A DNA stretch of 18,914 nucleotides, from positions 1 to 18,914 of the forward strand of contig DATFRO010000022.1 in the NCBI GenBank assembly GCA_035263105.1, in the 5' to 3' direction. The notes beneath the pieces are model-generated. The model had not been told where the DNA came from, ran no database searches, and saw nothing but the letters and a program-made list of their open reading frames with translations. Both the position numbers and the translations under genes were made by a program. Origin of the DNA: DATBVX01 sp035263105. GTDB lineage: Bacteria; Pseudomonadota; Gammaproteobacteria; Steroidobacterales; Steroidobacteraceae. Position 1 is the first letter of the stretch. Each line of letters starts with the position of its first letter. Below, piece after piece: positions 7,457 through 15,595 of this stretch.

Positions 7457-7651
7457 CTTATCCGCCGCGCACGGCACGGCCTGGGATATCGCTGCGCGCC
7501 GCTACAGATTTCCTTATGTAATGTGTGCGGCGAGTCGTCCGAAGCGTGAATTTGCACGCGACGGCGCAACGCTTCTTTGATAGCGTGATCGCAAATCAAG
7601 GGCGCCGAGAACGCCCAAAACGATAAACAGAAAAAAATCGCGGGAGATTCG
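7457..7651 (+). promoter_or_regulatory. Leader of the copper-oxidase/SCO operon with inverted repeat
   Basis: This 195-base gap precedes the 6.9-kb gene. GAAGCGT (7541-7547) is repeated inverted as ACGCTTC (7569-7575), and a second nested repeat, GCGTG/CACGC, lies at 7544-7548 and 7555-7559. A weak promoter-like pair, TTGCAC (7552-7557) and TTTGAT (7576-7581) with 18 bases between, overlaps the inverted repeat. The arrangement could be an operator over a promoter, or a terminator hairpin for the MFS gene followed by a short TTT; the sequence does not decide. The ribosome binding site GGGAG at 7642-7646 is five bases before the ATG. Confidence 0.4.
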
Positions 7652-10600
7652 ATGCTGTCGCCGTTCCGTGACGATGCCGCGCGCCGCGCGGGTCGCAGTG
7701 CTATCTCCATTTCGAACCACGCCCACCGCAACACCCGACTGAATCGCACGCTCGCTGCGCTTGGCGCAGTTCTGTCGTTCGCGGGTGCCTCGCTCGCGCG
7801 CGCGGACAATGGTGTCGGTGCCTGGGCGCCGCCGATCGACTGGCCGATCATCGGCATTCACGCGGTGCTGCTCCCGGACGGGCGCGTGCTCAGTTACGGA
7901 ACCACCGAAACAGGACAGCAGACCGGCTACACGATCTACGACGTCTGGGATCCATCGACCGGTATCCACGCGACCCTGCCCAACGGGACCGATACCGACC
8001 TGTTCTGCAGTTCGCAGCTGGTGCTCCCGACCAGCGGGACCGTCCTGATCGCGGGCGGCGACAATTTCGTTGGCGGCGCCACCACCAACAGCGGCAACAA
8101 CAACAGCAACGTGTTCACGCCCTCCACCAACGGGCTCGCGCGCGGCAACAACATGAATCGCGCGCGCTGGTATTCGTCCTCGACCACGCTCCTCAACGGC
8201 GAAACCTACATCCAGGGCGGCACCAGCGGTGGCGATCGTCCCGAGGTGAGAGGCACTGACGGAGTCTTCCGGCTGCTGTCAGGCGCCAACACCAGCAGCT
8301 ACGCGGAGACTTTCCCGCGCAATTTCATCGCGCCCGACGGGCGGATATTCGGTTTCGACAACAGCGGCAAGACGTACTACGTCGTGCCGTCAGGCACGGG
8401 ATCCATCACGCAGGTCGGACAGCTTCCCGGCGCCACCAGCTGGACTTCGAGCGCCGCGATGTTCCGGCCCGGCCGCATCCTGCAGATGGGCGGCGCCTCG
8501 AGCGCCGCGATGGTCATCGACATCAACGGCGCCACGCCGGTCGTGACCTCGACCCAGGCGATGTCGAGCCAGCGTCAATGGGTCAGCGCCACCATACTTC
8601 CCGACGGCCGCGTGCTCGCGACCGGTGGCAGCGCCGTCGACAACGCGCTCACCAACGTGAACAACAGCGCCGAGGTGTGGGATCCGAACGGCAACGGCGG
8701 CACCGGCAAGTGGACGGTCGGGCCCTCCGGCGTCAACGCGCGCCTCTACCACTCCGGCGCCCTGCTCATGCCGGACGCGCGCGTCATGATCATCGGCGGC
8801 GGCGCGCCCGGCCCGCTGGTCAACAAGAACATCGAGATGTACACGCCCTCGTACCTGCTCGATCCGGCCGGCAACCCGATGCCGCGGCCGAGCATCGGCA
8901 CGGATGTCCCCGCGAGCGTCGAGGTCGGCCAGAGCTTCTCCTTCAGCTACTCGAGCGGCACCAACATCAGCCGCGTGACGCTGATCAAGACCGGCTCGGT
9001 GACCCACAGCGTGAACATGGATCAACGCTTCGTGGAACTGGGCTTCACGCAGAACGGCGCCGTGCTCGATGTGAACGGACCGCTGCGCGCCACCGACACG
9101 CCGCCGGGCTATTACCTGCTGTTCATTCTCAACGCGCAGGGCGTGCCCTCGGTGGGCAAGATCGTTCGTATCGGTGTGGCGAGCAACCCCAATCCGACTC
9201 CCGACGCGACGCAGGTGATGGGAGGCACGGGTGGCTCGCCCTTCTCACTCGCGTGCAACAGCAACGAAGTGCTGGCGGGTGTGTACGGCACTTCCGATGG
9301 CACGCACGTCAATCAAGCCGGGCTGCGATGTGTTGCGGTCGATCAGAGCGGCCACTGGATCGGCTCGCCGGTCAACCGCGGTGTGACGGGCGTCGCGAGC
9401 GGCGCCAGCTACACCAAGACCTGTCCGGCCAACTATGCGATCAGCGGGTACCGCGGACGCTCCAGCACGTCCGTCGATCAACTCGACTTCGAATGCCGCG
9501 CCCTCACCTCGCAGGGCAAGATCACGGGTGTCGGCCAGTACCTGGGAACTGTCGGTGGTACCGGCGGCACCGCGCAGGGGCCGTACAACTGCGGTACGAA
9601 CAACCCGGTCTACGCGCTCGCCGGCCGTACCAGCAACTGGCTCGAAAACTTTGGCATGCAGTGCCGGCAGGCGCCGCTCACGTCCGTCAATCTGCCGCCC
9701 AACATCACCAATCCGGGCACGCTCACGGGCACGGTGGGCGTTCCCGTGGACATCACCATCGGCGCGTCCGACCCCGAAGGCCAGGCGCTGACCTTCAGCG
9801 CGACCGGGCTGCCGAACGGCCTCAGCATCAATGCGGGTTCCGGGCGCATCACCGGTACTCCAACCACCGCGGGCAGCTTCAGCGTCGCGCTCACGGTCTC
9901 CGACCCGACGACGAGTGCCAACGCAGGTTTCACCTGGAACATCAATCCGGCGACTTCGCTCACTCTCAACCCGCTGTCGCCGCCGGCGCCGTCGCTCGCG
10001 AATACGTCGGTGACCTACACCGCCAGCGCGACCGGCAGCAACGTTCGCTACAGCTGGTATTTCGATGATGGAACTGCGCAGACGGCATTCTCCAGCTCGC
10101 CGTCCATCTCGCACACGTTTGCCGCGCCCGGCATCTATTACATCACCGTCACCGCGGTCGACGACTCCAGCCCGGCACAGACGCAGACTGCGGCGCAGAT
10201 CATCTATCTCGCGGCCACAGCGAACCGGCCCACCAATTCCAGCAACATGGCGTTCGAGCCGCGCTCCGGGAGCAACAGTCGCATCTGGGTCGTCAACCAG
10301 GACAACGATACCGTCAGCGCATTCGACGCCGTGACCAATGCGAAACTCGCCGAGATCGCCGTCGGGACGGCGCCGCGCAGCATCGCGCGTGCACCGGATG
10401 GCCGCATGTGGGTGACCAACAAGTTCACGGCCACCATCAGCATCATCAATCCCGACACGCTCAGCGTTGCGCAGACGCTCAGCCTGCCGTTTGCCTCTCA
10501 GCCCTACGGCATCGCGTTCGCGCCGACGGGCGGGTTCGCGTACGTGGTGCTCGAAGCTGCCGGTCGCGTGCTGAAGCTCGACGCGTCGAGCGGCGCACAG

Positions 10601-13600
10601 CTGGGCACGGTCAGTGTCGGCGCCAACCCGCGACACGTCGCCGTGAGCAGCGACGGCGCACAGCTCCTGGTGTCGCGTTTCATCACGCCGCGCCTGCCCG
10701 GCGAGGAAACCCAGAACGTACAGACGCAGAACGGAGCGCTCCAGTACGGAGCGGAGGTCGTGCGCGTTGCCACGGCCGGCATGACGGCGCTTGGCACCGT
10801 GGTCCTGCAGCACAGCGACAAGGCCGACACGGAGACGCAGGGAAGCGGCGTGCCCAACTACCTCGGTGCGCCGACGATTTCCCCCGACGGCACCTCGGCC
10901 TGGGTGCCTTCGAAGCAGGACAACATCAAGCGCGGGATGCTGCGCAACGGTTTCAATCTCAACTTCCAGAGCACGGTGCGCGCGATCTCTTCGCGCATCG
11001 ATCTCGGCACGAATGCCGAGGACTATGCGGCGCGCCTCGATCACGACAATTCCAGCGTCGCGAGCGCGATCGCGTTCGACAAGTACGGCGTGTACATGTT
11101 CGTGGCGCTCGAGACCAGCCGCGAAGTGGCGGTCATCGATGCCTACGGCCGCTGGGAAATCTTCCGCTTCAACGTGGGACGCGCCCCGCAGGGGCTGGCG
11201 GTGTCGCCGGACGGCCTGAAACTCTACGTCAACAATTTCATGGATCGCACCGTCGGTGTGTTCGATCTCACTCGCCTCATCAACTTCGGCGAGACCAATG
11301 TGCCGGCGCTGGCCACGCTCCAGGCGGTGACGACCGAGAAGCTGACGGCACAGGTATTGAAGGGCAAGCAGTTCTTCTACGATGCGCGGGACCTGCGCCT
11401 GGCACGCGACAACTACCTGAGTTGTGCAACCTGCCACAACGACGGCGGGCACGACGGTCGCGTGTGGGATCTCACGGGATTTGGCGAGGGATTGCGCAAC
11501 ACCATCAACCTGCGCGGCCGTGCCGGAGCACAGGGCCAGGGATTCCTGCACTGGAGCGGCAACTTCGACGAGGTGCAGGACTTCGAAGGCCAGATCCGCA
11601 ACCTGTCGGGCGGCACGGGCCTGATGGCCAACACGGATTTCAATACGGGCACCCGCAGTCAGCCGCTCGGCGATCCGAAGACGGGCATCACGCCCGATCT
11701 CGATGCGCTCGCCGCGTATGTCACCTCGCTCGGCACGTTCGCGAGCAGCCCGCTGCGCAACACCGACGGCACGCTGAGCACGGATGCACAGGCCGGCAAG
11801 CTGATCTTCCGCGATCAGAACTGCGCGCAGTGCCATAGCGGCACCGCCTTCACCGAGAGCGGTGCGGCGACCTTGCGCAACATCGGCACCATCAAGCCGA
11901 GCAGCGGCCAGCGCCTCGGCGGGCCGCTCACTGGCATCGATACGCCGACGTTGCGCGATGTGTGGGCGACGGCGCCGTACCTGCACGATGGCTCGGCCGC
12001 GACGCTCGCTGACGCCGTGCGCGCCCACAACGGCGTGACGATCAGCGATACCGACCTGACCAAGCTCGTCGCCTACCTGCAACAGATCGGCGGCGACGAG
12101 ACCGCGGCGCCCTCGCCCATCATCCCGGGCCTGGTGGCCGCGTACTCGTTCAACGAGGGGACCGGCACCGCGGTCGCGGACAGCTCGAGCGGCGGCAACG
12201 CCGGCACTGCTGCGAACACCACCTGGACCACGTCCGGAAAGTTCGGCAATGCGCTGGTGTTCAACGGCAGCAATGCCCGGGTCACAATTCCCGATTCGCC
12301 ATCACTGCGCCTGACCACCGGCATGACGCTGGAAGCGTGGGTCTACCCGATCGTTGTCGACAATGCGTGGCGTGACGTGATCTACAAGGGCGATGACAAC
12401 TACTACCTGGAGTCCAGCTCCACCAACGCCAGCAAGCTGAGCGGTGGCGGCACGTTCCGCTCCGCGCCGATCTACGGCGCGGCCGCGCTTCCGATCAATA
12501 CGTGGTCGCACGTGGCCGTCACGTACGACAAGGCCAACCTGGTGCTGTATGTGAACGGCGCGCAGGTCGCGACGGGCGCGGCGACGGCGAACATCGAGAC
12601 CTCGGCCAATCCGTTGCAGATCGGCGGCGACACGATCTATGGGCAGTACTTCAACGGCCGCATCGACGAGGTGCGCGTCTACAACCGCGCCTTGTCCGCC
12701 GGCGAAGTGCTGGCCGACATGAACAACCCGATCGGCGGCGGTGGCGGGACCACGGATACCCAGGCGCCCACCGTCCCGGGCAGCCTCGCGGCCTCGGTGA
12801 TCTCCAGCACGCAGATCAATCTCAGCTGGACCGCATCGACCGACAACGTCGGCGTCAGCAACTACCTCGTCGAGCGTTGCACACCGTCGGGCTGCTCGAA
12901 CTTCGCGCAGATCGGCACCAGCAACGTCACGACGTACAACAACACGGGTCTGACCGCCGCTACCGGCTACAGCTATCGCGTGCGTGCGACGGATGCGGCG
13001 GGCAACATGAGCGGCTACTCGAACGTGGTCACGGCCACGACGCAGGCAACTCCGGACACGGTCGCCCCGACCGCCCCGAGCAACCTGGGCGCGTCCGTGA
13101 TCTCGAGCACGCAGATCAACCTGAGCTGGACTGCGTCCACGGACAACGTCGGCGTCACCAACTATCTCATCGAGCGGTGCCCGACGACCTCCTGCACCTA
13201 CGCGCAGGTGGGAACCTCCACCGGTACGACGTTCAACAACACCGGGCTCACGCCCTCCACCGGCTACAACTATCGCGTACGTGCGACCGATGCGGCCAAC
13301 AACCTGAGCGGCTACTCGAACGTCGTCAGCGCGACGACGCTCGCACCGCCCGATACGACCGCGCCGACGATCACGATCACCGCGCCGACCAACCAGGCCA
13401 CCTGGAGCGTCAGCGCCACGCCGTTGATCCTCGGCGGAACGGCCGCGGACAACGTGGCGGTGACGCAGGTGACGTGGTCGAACGATCGCGGCGGCAGCGG
13501 CACGGCCACCGGCATGAACAACTGGAGCATCAATCCGGGCGTTACGTTGCAATCCGGTGCGAACGTCATCACGGTCACGGCGCGCGACGCCGCGAACAAT

Positions 13601-14560
13601 GTCGGCACCGACTCCCTGACCGTGACGTACACCCCGCCGCCCGACACGACGCCGCCGCAGGCTCCGGCAGGCCTCGGGGCCACCGCAGCCTCCAGCAGCC
13701 AGATCAACCTGAGCTGGACGGCGGCGACCGACGACGTGGGTGTGACGGGATACTTCGTGGAACGCTGTCAGGGCGCGGGCTGCTCCAACTTCGGCCAGAT
13801 CGCAACCCCGACGGCGACTTCCTTCCTCGATACGAATCTCAGCGCCACCACGAGTTACAGCTATCGCGTGCGTGCGAGGGACGCGGCCAACAATCTCAGC
13901 GGCTATTCGAACGTCGCGACCGCCGTGACCCAGGCTCAACCGACCGGGCTGGTCGCGGCGTATGCGTTCAACGAGGGCACGGGAACCGCCGTCACTGACG
14001 CATCGGGACTGGGGAATGCCGGTACCGCCGCGAACACGACATGGACCACGGCCGGCAAGAACGGAGCTGCCCTGGTGTTCAATGGCAGCAACGCCCGCGT
14101 GACGATCCCGGACTCGGCATCCTTGCGCCTGACCGCAGGAATGACGCTGGAAGCCTGGGTGTATCCGATCGTCAGCGACAGCTCGTGGCGCGACATCATC
14201 TACAAAGGCGAGGACATCTACTACCTGGAGGCGTCTTCGACCAACGCAGGCCGCCCGAGCGGTGGCGGAACGTTCCGCTCGGCGCCGATATACGGGACCG
14301 CCGCACTGCCGGTGAACACGTGGTCGCACGTCGCCGTCACCTATGACAAGGCGAATCTGCGCCTCTACGTGAACGGCACCCAGGTCGCGACGGCGACCGC
14401 CACGGCGAACATCGAGGTCTCCGCGAATCCGTTGCAGATCGGCGGTGACACGATCTACGGGCAGTACTTCAACGGCCGCATCGATGATGTGCGCGTCTAC
14501 AACCGCGCACTGTCGGCCACCGAGTTGCAGACCGACATGAACACCCCGGTTGGGCCGTGA
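7652..14560 (+). CDS. Exported fusion of copper-radical oxidase, beta-propeller, di-heme peroxidase-like and lectin-like domains
   Basis: The 2302-residue protein begins with a long basic n-region and a Sec-type signal ending ARA-DN (cleavage about 51/52). Residues about 55-510 are a kelch-type galactose/glyoxal-oxidase domain plus its C-terminal early-set module. The radical cofactor and copper ligands are visible: C119 (DLFC), Y174 (RWYSSS), Y366-H367 (RLYHS) and H452 (THSVNMDQR). Then come a triplicated Cys-containing segment (about 520-675), a cadherin-like Ig domain (680-766), a PKD domain (770-855) and a YncE-like propeller (858-1212). A MauG/cytochrome c peroxidase-like region (1225-1482) follows, with CXXCH at 1258-1262 and 1391-1395 and the family's APYLHDGS motif. 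The tail is LamG, FN3, FN3, Ig-like, FN3, LamG, with no anchor or sorting signal. GGGAG five bases upstream supports the ATG. Family knowledge says the first domain oxidises alcohols or aldehydes and releases H2O2; the natural substrate is unknown. One frame stays open throughout. Confidence 0.93.
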   Translation: MLSPFRDDAARRAGRSAISISNHAHRNTRLNRTLAALGAVLSFAGASLARADNGVGAWAPPIDWPIIGIHAVLLPDGRVLSYGTTETGQQTGYTIYDVWDPSTGIHATLPNGTDTDLFCSSQLVLPTSGTVLIAGGDNFVGGATTNSGNNNSNVFTPSTNGLARGNNMNRARWYSSSTTLLNGETYIQGGTSGGDRPEVRGTDGVFRLLSGANTSSYAETFPRNFIAPDGRIFGFDNSGKTYYVVPSGTGSITQVGQLPGATSWTSSAAMFRPGRILQMGGASSAAMVIDINGATPVVTSTQAMSSQRQWVSATILPDGRVLATGGSAVDNALTNVNNSAEVWDPNGNGGTGKWTVGPSGVNARLYHSGALLMPDARVMIIGGGAPGPLVNKNIEMYTPSYLLDPAGNPMPRPSIGTDVPASVEVGQSFSFSYSSGTNISRVTLIKTGSVTHSVNMDQRFVELGFTQNGAVLDVNGPLRATDTPPGYYLLFILNAQGVPSVGKIVRIGVASNPNPTPDATQVMGGTGGSPFSLACNSNEVLAGVYGTSDGTHVNQAGLRCVAVDQSGHWIGSPVNRGVTGVASGASYTKTCPANYAISGYRGRSSTSVDQLDFECRALTSQGKITGVGQYLGTVGGTGGTAQGPYNCGTNNPVYALAGRTSNWLENFGMQCRQAPLTSVNLPPNITNPGTLTGTVGVPVDITIGASDPEGQALTFSATGLPNGLSINAGSGRITGTPTTAGSFSVALTVSDPTTSANAGFTWNINPATSLTLNPLSPPAPSLANTSVTYTASATGSNVRYSWYFDDGTAQTAFSSSPSISHTFAAPGIYYITVTAVDDSSPAQTQTAAQIIYLAATANRPTNSSNMAFEPRSGSNSRIWVVNQDNDTVSAFDAVTNAKLAEIAVGTAPRSIARAPDGRMWVTNKFTATISIINPDTLSVAQTLSLPFASQPYGIAFAPTGGFAYVVLEAAGRVLKLDASSGAQLGTVSVGANPRHVAVSSDGAQLLVSRFITPRLPGEETQNVQTQNGALQYGAEVVRVATAGMTALGTVVLQHSDKADTETQGSGVPNYLGAPTISPDGTSAWVPSKQDNIKRGMLRNGFNLNFQSTVRAISSRIDLGTNAEDYAARLDHDNSSVASAIAFDKYGVYMFVALETSREVAVIDAYGRWEIFRFNVGRAPQGLAVSPDGLKLYVNNFMDRTVGVFDLTRLINFGETNVPALATLQAVTTEKLTAQVLKGKQFFYDARDLRLARDNYLSCATCHNDGGHDGRVWDLTGFGEGLRNTINLRGRAGAQGQGFLHWSGNFDEVQDFEGQIRNLSGGTGLMANTDFNTGTRSQPLGDPKTGITPDLDALAAYVTSLGTFASSPLRNTDGTLSTDAQAGKLIFRDQNCAQCHSGTAFTESGAATLRNIGTIKPSSGQRLGGPLTGIDTPTLRDVWATAPYLHDGSAATLADAVRAHNGVTISDTDLTKLVAYLQQIGGDETAAPSPIIPGLVAAYSFNEGTGTAVADSSSGGNAGTAANTTWTTSGKFGNALVFNGSNARVTIPDSPSLRLTTGMTLEAWVYPIVVDNAWRDVIYKGDDNYYLESSSTNASKLSGGGTFRSAPIYGAAALPINTWSHVAVTYDKANLVLYVNGAQVATGAATANIETSANPLQIGGDTIYGQYFNGRIDEVRVYNRALSAGEVLADMNNPIGGGGGTTDTQAPTVPGSLAASVISSTQINLSWTASTDNVGVSNYLVERCTPSGCSNFAQIGTSNVTTYNNTGLTAATGYSYRVRATDAAGNMSGYSNVVTATTQATPDTVAPTAPSNLGASVISSTQINLSWTASTDNVGVTNYLIERCPTTSCTYAQVGTSTGTTFNNTGLTPSTGYNYRVRATDAANNLSGYSNVVSATTLAPPDTTAPTITITAPTNQATWSVSATPLILGGTAADNVAVTQVTWSNDRGGSGTATGMNNWSINPGVTLQSGANVITVTARDAANNVGTDSLTVTYTPPPDTTPPQAPAGLGATAASSSQINLSWTAATDDVGVTGYFVERCQGAGCSNFGQIATPTATSFLDTNLSATTSYSYRVRARDAANNLSGYSNVATAVTQAQPTGLVAAYAFNEGTGTAVTDASGLGNAGTAANTTWTTAGKNGAALVFNGSNARVTIPDSASLRLTAGMTLEAWVYPIVSDSSWRDIIYKGEDIYYLEASSTNAGRPSGGGTFRSAPIYGTAALPVNTWSHVAVTYDKANLRLYVNGTQVATATATANIEVSANPLQIGGDTIYGQYFNGRIDDVRVYNRALSATELQTDMNTPVGP
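12128..12733 (+). repeat. LamG-like domain repeat, copy 1 (coding)
   Basis: Residues 1493-1694 of the large protein form a concanavalin A-like/LamG module that opens GLVAAYSFNEGTGTAV and closes YFNGRIDEVRVYNRALS. Copy 2 (residues 2099-2300) has exactly the same 202-residue length and about five in six residues identical by eye. The DNA of the two copies differs at many synonymous positions, so the duplication is not recent, or the protein sequence is held by selection. Modules of this type often bind carbohydrate. Confidence 0.85.
12755..13933 (+). repeat. Three fibronectin type III repeats with one Ig-like insert (coding)
   Basis: FN3 modules lie at about 12755-13045, 13055-13339 and 13643-13933. 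Each has QINLSWTA near the start and YRVRA-x-DAA-x-N near the end. Each also has a short loop after ERC with a second Cys five residues later (ERCTPSGC, ERCPTTSC, ERCQGAGC), probably a disulfide in an exported protein. Between the second and third modules, about 13340-13640 encodes a different Ig-like domain. These are likely spacers or glycan-binding accessories separating the catalytic part from the two LamG modules. Confidence 0.85.
13946..14551 (+). repeat. LamG-like domain repeat, copy 2 (coding)
   Basis: Residues 2099-2300 are the second LamG module, which forms the C-terminus of the protein and ends two residues before its stop codon. It retains the same landmarks as copy 1 (LVFNGSNARVTIPDS, MTLEAWVYPIV, TFRSAPIYG, NPLQIGGDTIYGQYFNGR). 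Its placement brackets the FN3 array symmetrically with copy 1. Confidence 0.85.
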
Positions 14561-15186
14561 TGTTGAAGATCGACGCTTCGTGGCGCGCGCGATCGAGGCT
14601 GGCGGCCCTGTCGCTCCTGGTCTCGAGCGCAGCGCCGGCGACGCTGCTCGCCGACGGTGCAGCCTCCCTGCCGACGTACGACCGTGTGATGCTCATGCCG
14701 GCGCCGAAACCGATCGCGGATTTCGAGCTCACCGACCAGGACGGACGGAATTTCCGCTTCAGCTCGCTGCACGGCGAGCCGGCGCTGCTGCTGTTCGGCT
14801 ACGCCCATTGTCCGGACGTGTGTCCGCTGTCGCTGCAGAAGCTCAAGCTCCTCAAGGACTCCAAGCACGAGCTCAAGGACGTGAAGGTGGTCATGGTGAG
14901 CGTCGACGCGGAGCGCGATTCGGCGGCGGCGCTCAAGGAGTTCATGGGGCATTTCTCCGGCGAGTTCATCGGGCTCACCGGCGACCCGCAACGCATCCGC
15001 GAGATCGCCACGCAGTTCTCGGCCGCGTTCTTCAAGGCGGACACCAACCCGGCGACCGGCAATTACCCGGTGGGGCATTCCGGCCAGGTGTTCGCCATCG
15101 ACAAGTCGGGAAACCTGCGCGCCGAATTCTACGACGCGGATCTGGAGGCGATGGCGGGCATCACGCGCGCGCTGCTCGCGGAGTGA
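14560..15186 (+). CDS. SCO1/SenC-family copper chaperone
   Basis: The 208-residue protein has an N-terminal hydrophobic export segment (about residues 14-33) and a thioredoxin-fold SCO domain. The copper-binding residues are visible: C84 and C88 in CPDVCP and H173 in the VGHSGQVF segment. SCO proteins deliver copper outside the cytoplasm, classically to the CuA site of cytochrome c oxidase. The ATG at 14560 overlaps the TGA of the preceding gene by one base (TGATG), so translational coupling is likely; a GTG one codon earlier is also possible. No cytochrome oxidase gene is in the window, but the coupled upstream gene encodes a protein with a copper-radical oxidase active site, so that protein is the more likely client. 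Twenty-three bases separate its stop from the stop of the convergent gene. Confidence 0.93.
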   Translation: MLKIDASWRARSRLAALSLLVSSAAPATLLADGAASLPTYDRVMLMPAPKPIADFELTDQDGRNFRFSSLHGEPALLLFGYAHCPDVCPLSLQKLKLLKDSKHELKDVKVVMVSVDAERDSAAALKEFMGHFSGEFIGLTGDPQRIREIATQFSAAFFKADTNPATGNYPVGHSGQVFAIDKSGNLRAEFYDADLEAMAGITRALLAE

Positions 15187-15209
15187 GCCCTGCTCCGGGC
15201 GCGGAACGA

Positions 15210-15524
15210 TCAGTCGTAGTGGATGCTGACCGTCGCCAGCTCGTCGCGGAAGTGACGGTCGAGGAATCCCACCAGCGAATTCATCAGCTGCGATTCGCCG
15301 CCCGCGGCGCGTGAAAAAATCTCCGCGAGCACCACGCCCGCGCGGCATTTCTCCAGCCAGATCCAGCCGTCGTACTTGACGTGGTGCCACTTGGCGCGAC
15401 CGCGCTCGCGGGCTCCCCTCCGCTGCAGCGTGCCGCGGCCGTTGCGATGCAGATCGGCCTGCTTCTTGATGAGCAGCGAGTACAGGTCAGTACCTTTGCG
15501 AGCCACCAGGAGCACGCGAATCAT
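15210..15524 (-). CDS. Small protein of unknown function
   Basis: This 104-residue protein was not recognised. The ATG at 15524 has a strong ribosome binding site, AAGGAG seven bases upstream, which marks it as a real gene although longer in-frame extensions exist. The sequence begins MIRVLLVARKGTDLYSLL, has a basic middle (GRGTLQRRGARERGRAKWHH), an aromatic stretch KYDGWIWLEK, and ends with LVGFLDRHFRDELATVSIHYD. It has one cysteine and no signal peptide or membrane segment. Its start is divergent from the M1 aminopeptidase (71 bases between starts), and its stop is 23 bases from the SCO stop. A small alpha/beta cytoplasmic protein is likely; no function can be inferred from position. Confidence 0.8.
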   Translation of the reverse strand: MIRVLLVARKGTDLYSLLIKKQADLHRNGRGTLQRRGARERGRAKWHHVKYDGWIWLEKCRAGVVLAEIFSRAAGGESQLMNSLVGFLDRHFRDELATVSIHYD

Positions 15525-15595
15525 GGTCGAACTCCTTCCGTCGCGCTGACGATACCACCGCTGCGAGGCATAATCGCCGCCCAGAGGTACGCGCC

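Noticed and set aside
9245..12082. A 945-residue open frame on the minus strand, antisense to the oxidase fusion gene
   Set aside because: It is a shadow of GC-rich coding DNA: rich in Arg, Ala, Gly and His, no domains, and opposed by clear motifs on the plus strand.
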